Part shown: one piece after another, positions 5,467 to 7,261 of the stretch
Numbering within the stretch: position 1 is the stretch's first letter
How the letters are laid out: each line of letters opens with the position of its first letter
NCBI GenBank assembly: GCA_905479845.1
Contig: CAJQOB010000256.1
Span: 1-7,261 of the forward strand
Length of the DNA: 7,261 bases
Origin: an uncultured Flavobacteriales bacterium
Lineage (GTDB): Bacteria; Bacteroidota; Bacteroidia; Flavobacteriales_D; Crocinitomicaceae
Reading direction: 5' to 3'
Program-made: the position numbers and the translations under genes
The notes under the pieces: generated by a model
Seen by the model: the letters and a program-made list of their open reading frames with translations, nothing else
Database searches by the model: none
Told to the model about the DNA's origin: nothing

Positions 5467-5802
5467 TTAGGCTAAAAGATGTTTCAACCCCAAGAACATA
5501 TTCTCCTCAAGTGTATCGAACTCATCGTCGCTCGCAAATAAACCTTTCATTTCTTTGATTAGAATATCTGTGTCGGCTTTTACGTATCCAAATCGATCGA
5601 CAGTAGATTTAATCTTCTCTATACTCTGATAGTCGTTGTCCTTGTCAAATTCCTTATGAATCTTGCTGAAATCGCTGGATTGAATTTTCGATTTAATGAA
5701 ATCTATCTCATCCTCTGATTCTGTAAAATTCGCATTTGCGCAGTAAATCAACATATAGATTTTCAATTCTTCTTTTGTCCAAGCTGTTGTGAAGTCCTTC
5801 AT
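5467..5802 (-). CDS. TerB-like small helical protein, function unknown
   Basis: A 111-residue soluble, acidic, predicted all-helical protein without signal peptide or membrane segment. Its pattern fits the TerB/DjlA-like fold found in many small Bacteroidota proteins. Near the N-terminus WTKEELKIYMLIYCANANF (8-26) is a first helix, followed by an acidic turn with SEDEIDFIKSKI (29-40). The middle carries KIHKEFDKDNDYQSIEKI (47-64), and the C-terminal half has IKEMKGLFASDDEFDTLEE (82-100) and a closing helix GLKHLL. TerB domains are linked to tellurite resistance and stress responses in some bacteria, but most small homologues have no known job, and I would not infer tellurite resistance here. 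The start is the ATG at 5802, preceded by an A-rich stretch, with no alternative upstream. It lies 110 bases after the AI-2E family gene on the same strand, without a convincing terminator between them, so co-transcription is possible. Confidence 0.72.
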   Translation of the reverse strand: MKDFTTAWTKEELKIYMLIYCANANFTESEDEIDFIKSKIQSSDFSKIHKEFDKDNDYQSIEKIKSTVDRFGYVKADTDILIKEMKGLFASDDEFDTLEENMFLGLKHLLA

Positions 5803-5819
5803 CGTTACTATTTTTTTGC

Positions 5820-5839
5820 AGTCGTTCGTGAGAACGACT
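5820..5839. repeat. Hairpin in the leader of the TerB-like gene
   Basis: AGTCGTTC (5820-5827) and GAACGACT (5832-5839) form a perfect 8-bp stem with a 4-base loop, ending 18 bases before the ATG at 5802 as read on the minus strand. What follows on that strand is an A tract (GCAAAAAAATAG), not a U tract, so it is not a terminator for the upstream gene. It may be an operator, or a leader hairpin that affects translation or mRNA ends. Confidence 0.45.
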
Positions 5840-5912
5840 CCCTGTTTAGTACAAGATACGCCGATGCTTGTTTTAAATAAATGAGGGAAATCATGTTTAC
5901 GGAAAATTGTCT

Positions 5913-7067
5913 CTATTTCCCTTCTTCCAACTGCTCTGATTTAGGCTGCAATTGTTCTTTTTGATGCTCCAATATTCGTTCGATGTAAATCAAAATTAGT
6001 TGAGTCAACGGAAGCGCTAAAATTGTTCCAACGAAACCACCAAGTAAATACACCCAAAGGCTAAACGCCAAAATGGTCACTGCTGGGTTCATTCCCCGAA
6101 CAGACTTCATGATTCTATTAAAGAAAACCGTTTCCTCCAAGACCGAAACCAGAAGATATACGCCTAAAACAATCCCAAAGAAAAGTAAGAAATGTAAGTT
6201 CGTTTCAACAGATAAAACCCAACAGCCAATTGCAACCACAGGAAGGCTGAGGTAGTGAAACTGTGACGCATAGGTCAACAGCCCCGTCAAAATCCCAATA
6301 ATAATGGCTCCAGGAAGATCCATAATGGTAAAGGTAAATACGAAAATTGCCATCGAGATGAAAACCACTTTTGATCGCTGACGGAAGTAAACTAAAAATA
6401 CTGCCGAAAAATTGAGCCAAACACTGTGTAATCTTGAATTGACGGGCTTTCGACCTTTCATGTAACTGTCGTATTTCATTTGAAAATATTCGTAGGTATA
6501 AAGGATCATCACTAAGTAAATGAGTGTGAAAATGAACATAACAAACCCGTTCCAATTTGGCTCTTCTTTCACTTCCTCCTCCTGAGAATCAGGGCTACTC
6601 AAGAACGAATATGCTTTTTCCAGAGCAGCAGAAAGGTCTTGCTCCTTCGTTTCAGTCGATAGTGTATCTAAACTCTTGATTTCCTTTTGAACCACATCAC
6701 TTTCGTATACACCGTCTACAAAATTAGAGACACTTTTTCGTGCATCGTTAATTTGATCTTCGTGCTGTTCCACAAACACGTCAACGGCACTAATTAAGCG
6801 CTTTGTATCCTTTATGAAATAGCTCCCGAAGAAGAAGAGTACGCACACAATGAGTGCGAAAGCTGCCACAAGAAAAGAGGTAATTGCTACGTTTCGATTG
6901 GGGATTTTAGTTTGAATTTTAACAATGATCGGGTTTATCAAGAAGGCAATGAAAATTGCAAAAATGAAGGGGAGAATAATTTCTCCTACGAAATGGATTA
7001 ACAAAACTAGTGCGATAAGCAATGCTGCACCAGTAATATACGCTTTTACTTTTTCGGAAATGACCAT
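5913..7067 (-). CDS. AI-2E family transporter (PF01594-type membrane protein)
   Basis: A 384-residue inner-membrane protein of the AI-2E/UPF0118 (TqsA, PerM, YdiK) family, with normal length. The N-terminal pair of hydrophobic segments (about 10-48: ILPFIFAIFIAFLINPII, with the family's Pro residues) and a third (60-84) come first. A polar, partly coiled periplasm-side domain (about 86-172) follows, and then further segments at 174-192, 233-265, 270-287 and 291-313. The end is the diagnostic GMNPAVTILAFSLWVYLLGGFVGTILALPLTQLILIYIERIL (325-366) and a charged cytoplasmic tail rich in Gln and Glu. Some members export autoinducer-2 and others move ions or other small solutes; Bacteroidota homologues are generally uncharacterised, so no substrate is claimed. 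The start is the ATG at 7067. Upstream is only a partial promoter match (TATTTTG, 7086-7080) and a palindrome at 7113-7126. Confidence 0.9.
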   Translation of the reverse strand: MVISEKVKAYITGAALLIALVLLIHFVGEIILPFIFAIFIAFLINPIIVKIQTKIPNRNVAITSFLVAAFALIVCVLFFFGSYFIKDTKRLISAVDVFVEQHEDQINDARKSVSNFVDGVYESDVVQKEIKSLDTLSTETKEQDLSAALEKAYSFLSSPDSQEEEVKEEPNWNGFVMFIFTLIYLVMILYTYEYFQMKYDSYMKGRKPVNSRLHSVWLNFSAVFLVYFRQRSKVVFISMAIFVFTFTIMDLPGAIIIGILTGLLTYASQFHYLSLPVVAIGCWVLSVETNLHFLLFFGIVLGVYLLVSVLEETVFFNRIMKSVRGMNPAVTILAFSLWVYLLGGFVGTILALPLTQLILIYIERILEHQKEQLQPKSEQLEEGK

Positions 7068-7112
7068 AAACGAATATCACAAAATAATTTGGATTGTGAG
7101 GATTGGCGTACT

Positions 7113-7126
7113 TAATTCCGGAATTA
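7113..7126. repeat. 14-base palindrome TAATTCCGGAATTA upstream of the AI-2E family gene
   Basis: A perfect palindrome centred 52 bases before the start codon of the minus-strand membrane protein gene. A second inverted pair, AAGATA (7144-7149) and TATCTT (7161-7166), lies just beyond. Position and symmetry suit a regulator-binding site at or just upstream of the promoter, but no known motif is recognised. Confidence 0.35.
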
Positions 7127-7218
7127 TAATCAATTTTACTTTGAAGATAAAAGAGATTGGTATCTTAATCAAAAGTTAACAGAAGCCCCATACTAAGTAA
7201 ACCATGAACAGGGCAAAC

Positions 7219-7261
7219 TCACACTTTTACTCCAAGTACCTTTAGTAAATATTCCTCATCC
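7219..7261 (-). CDS. Possible C-terminal end of a gene entering from the right edge
   Basis: On the minus strand the frame from 7260 encodes DEEYLLKVLGVKV and stops with TGA at 7221-7219. The other two minus frames close within a few codons. The 13 residues read like a natural helical-plus-strand protein end, and the same orientation as the next two genes is consistent. The piece is far too short to identify or to prove coding. Confidence 0.28.
   Translation of the reverse strand, partial: DEEYLLKVLGVKV

Noticed and set aside
5467..5802. Tellurite resistance as the role of the TerB-like protein
   Set aside because: Only the fold is suggested by the pattern; no other ter genes are nearby and most small TerB-like proteins are not linked to tellurite.
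6205..6555. A 116-residue open frame on the minus strand inside the AI-2E family gene
   Set aside because: It is an alternative frame of the membrane protein gene, whose own frame has clear family motifs throughout.
5913..7067. Calling the membrane protein an autoinducer-2 exporter involved in quorum sensing
   Set aside because: The family name is historical; members differ in substrate and no LuxS or signalling gene is in the window.
7204..7245. A 13-codon plus-strand frame beginning with ATG at 7204
   Set aside because: Too short, no promoter or ribosome-binding support, and antisense to a possible minus-strand gene end.

Overview
The window reads as a chromosomal fragment of a Bacteroidota bacterium, most likely a marine or aquatic flavobacterium-type lineage. 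Four things point there: a SusC-like/TonB-dependent receptor with an N-terminal carboxypeptidase-regulatory-like domain, a type IX secretion (T9SS) C-terminal sorting tail, several promoter elements of the Bacteroidota form TAnnTTTG, and A-rich start regions without clear Shine-Dalgarno sequences. Base composition is moderately AT-rich. I see no mobile element, CRISPR array, tRNA or rRNA.

Left part (plus strand). The 3' portion of an unidentified, probably exported protein gene ends at 506; its reading frame may be broken near position 90. After 50 bases comes a two-gene operon. It encodes a PnuC-family vitamin transporter (557-1207) whose stop codon overlaps the start of a NadR-like P-loop kinase (1204-1707). 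The pair has the look of a transport-and-phosphorylate system: diffusion through the PnuC channel followed by trapping as the phosphate. Five bases after the kinase stop lies a new promoter element, then a TPP riboswitch (about 1725-1808), a possible expression-platform hairpin, and a large TonB-dependent receptor (1873-4368). The riboswitch makes thiamine or a thiamine precursor the likely receptor substrate. That raises the question of whether the PnuC protein is really a thiamine carrier (PnuT) and the kinase a thiamine kinase. A strong hairpin with A and T tracts on its two sides (4383-4423) terminates the receptor transcript and also serves the convergent gene.

Right part (minus strand). 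A 152-residue secreted protein with a T9SS tail and a short passenger holding two vicinal cysteine pairs occupies 4482-4940. A gap of about 525 bases follows. It contains a candidate minus-strand small RNA or leader (about 5142-5066), whose two hairpins each form better on the minus strand because of G-U pairs, and further inverted repeats. Beyond it lie a 111-residue TerB-like helical protein (5467-5802) and an AI-2E family membrane protein (5913-7067). The last 43 bases may hold the C-terminal codons of another minus-strand gene.

Most of the window is ordinary vitamin-uptake and housekeeping sequence. The points most worth following are the transporter/kinase/riboswitch arrangement, the small cysteine-pair T9SS protein and the candidate small RNA. 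I found no convincing new defence system or other large undescribed system.
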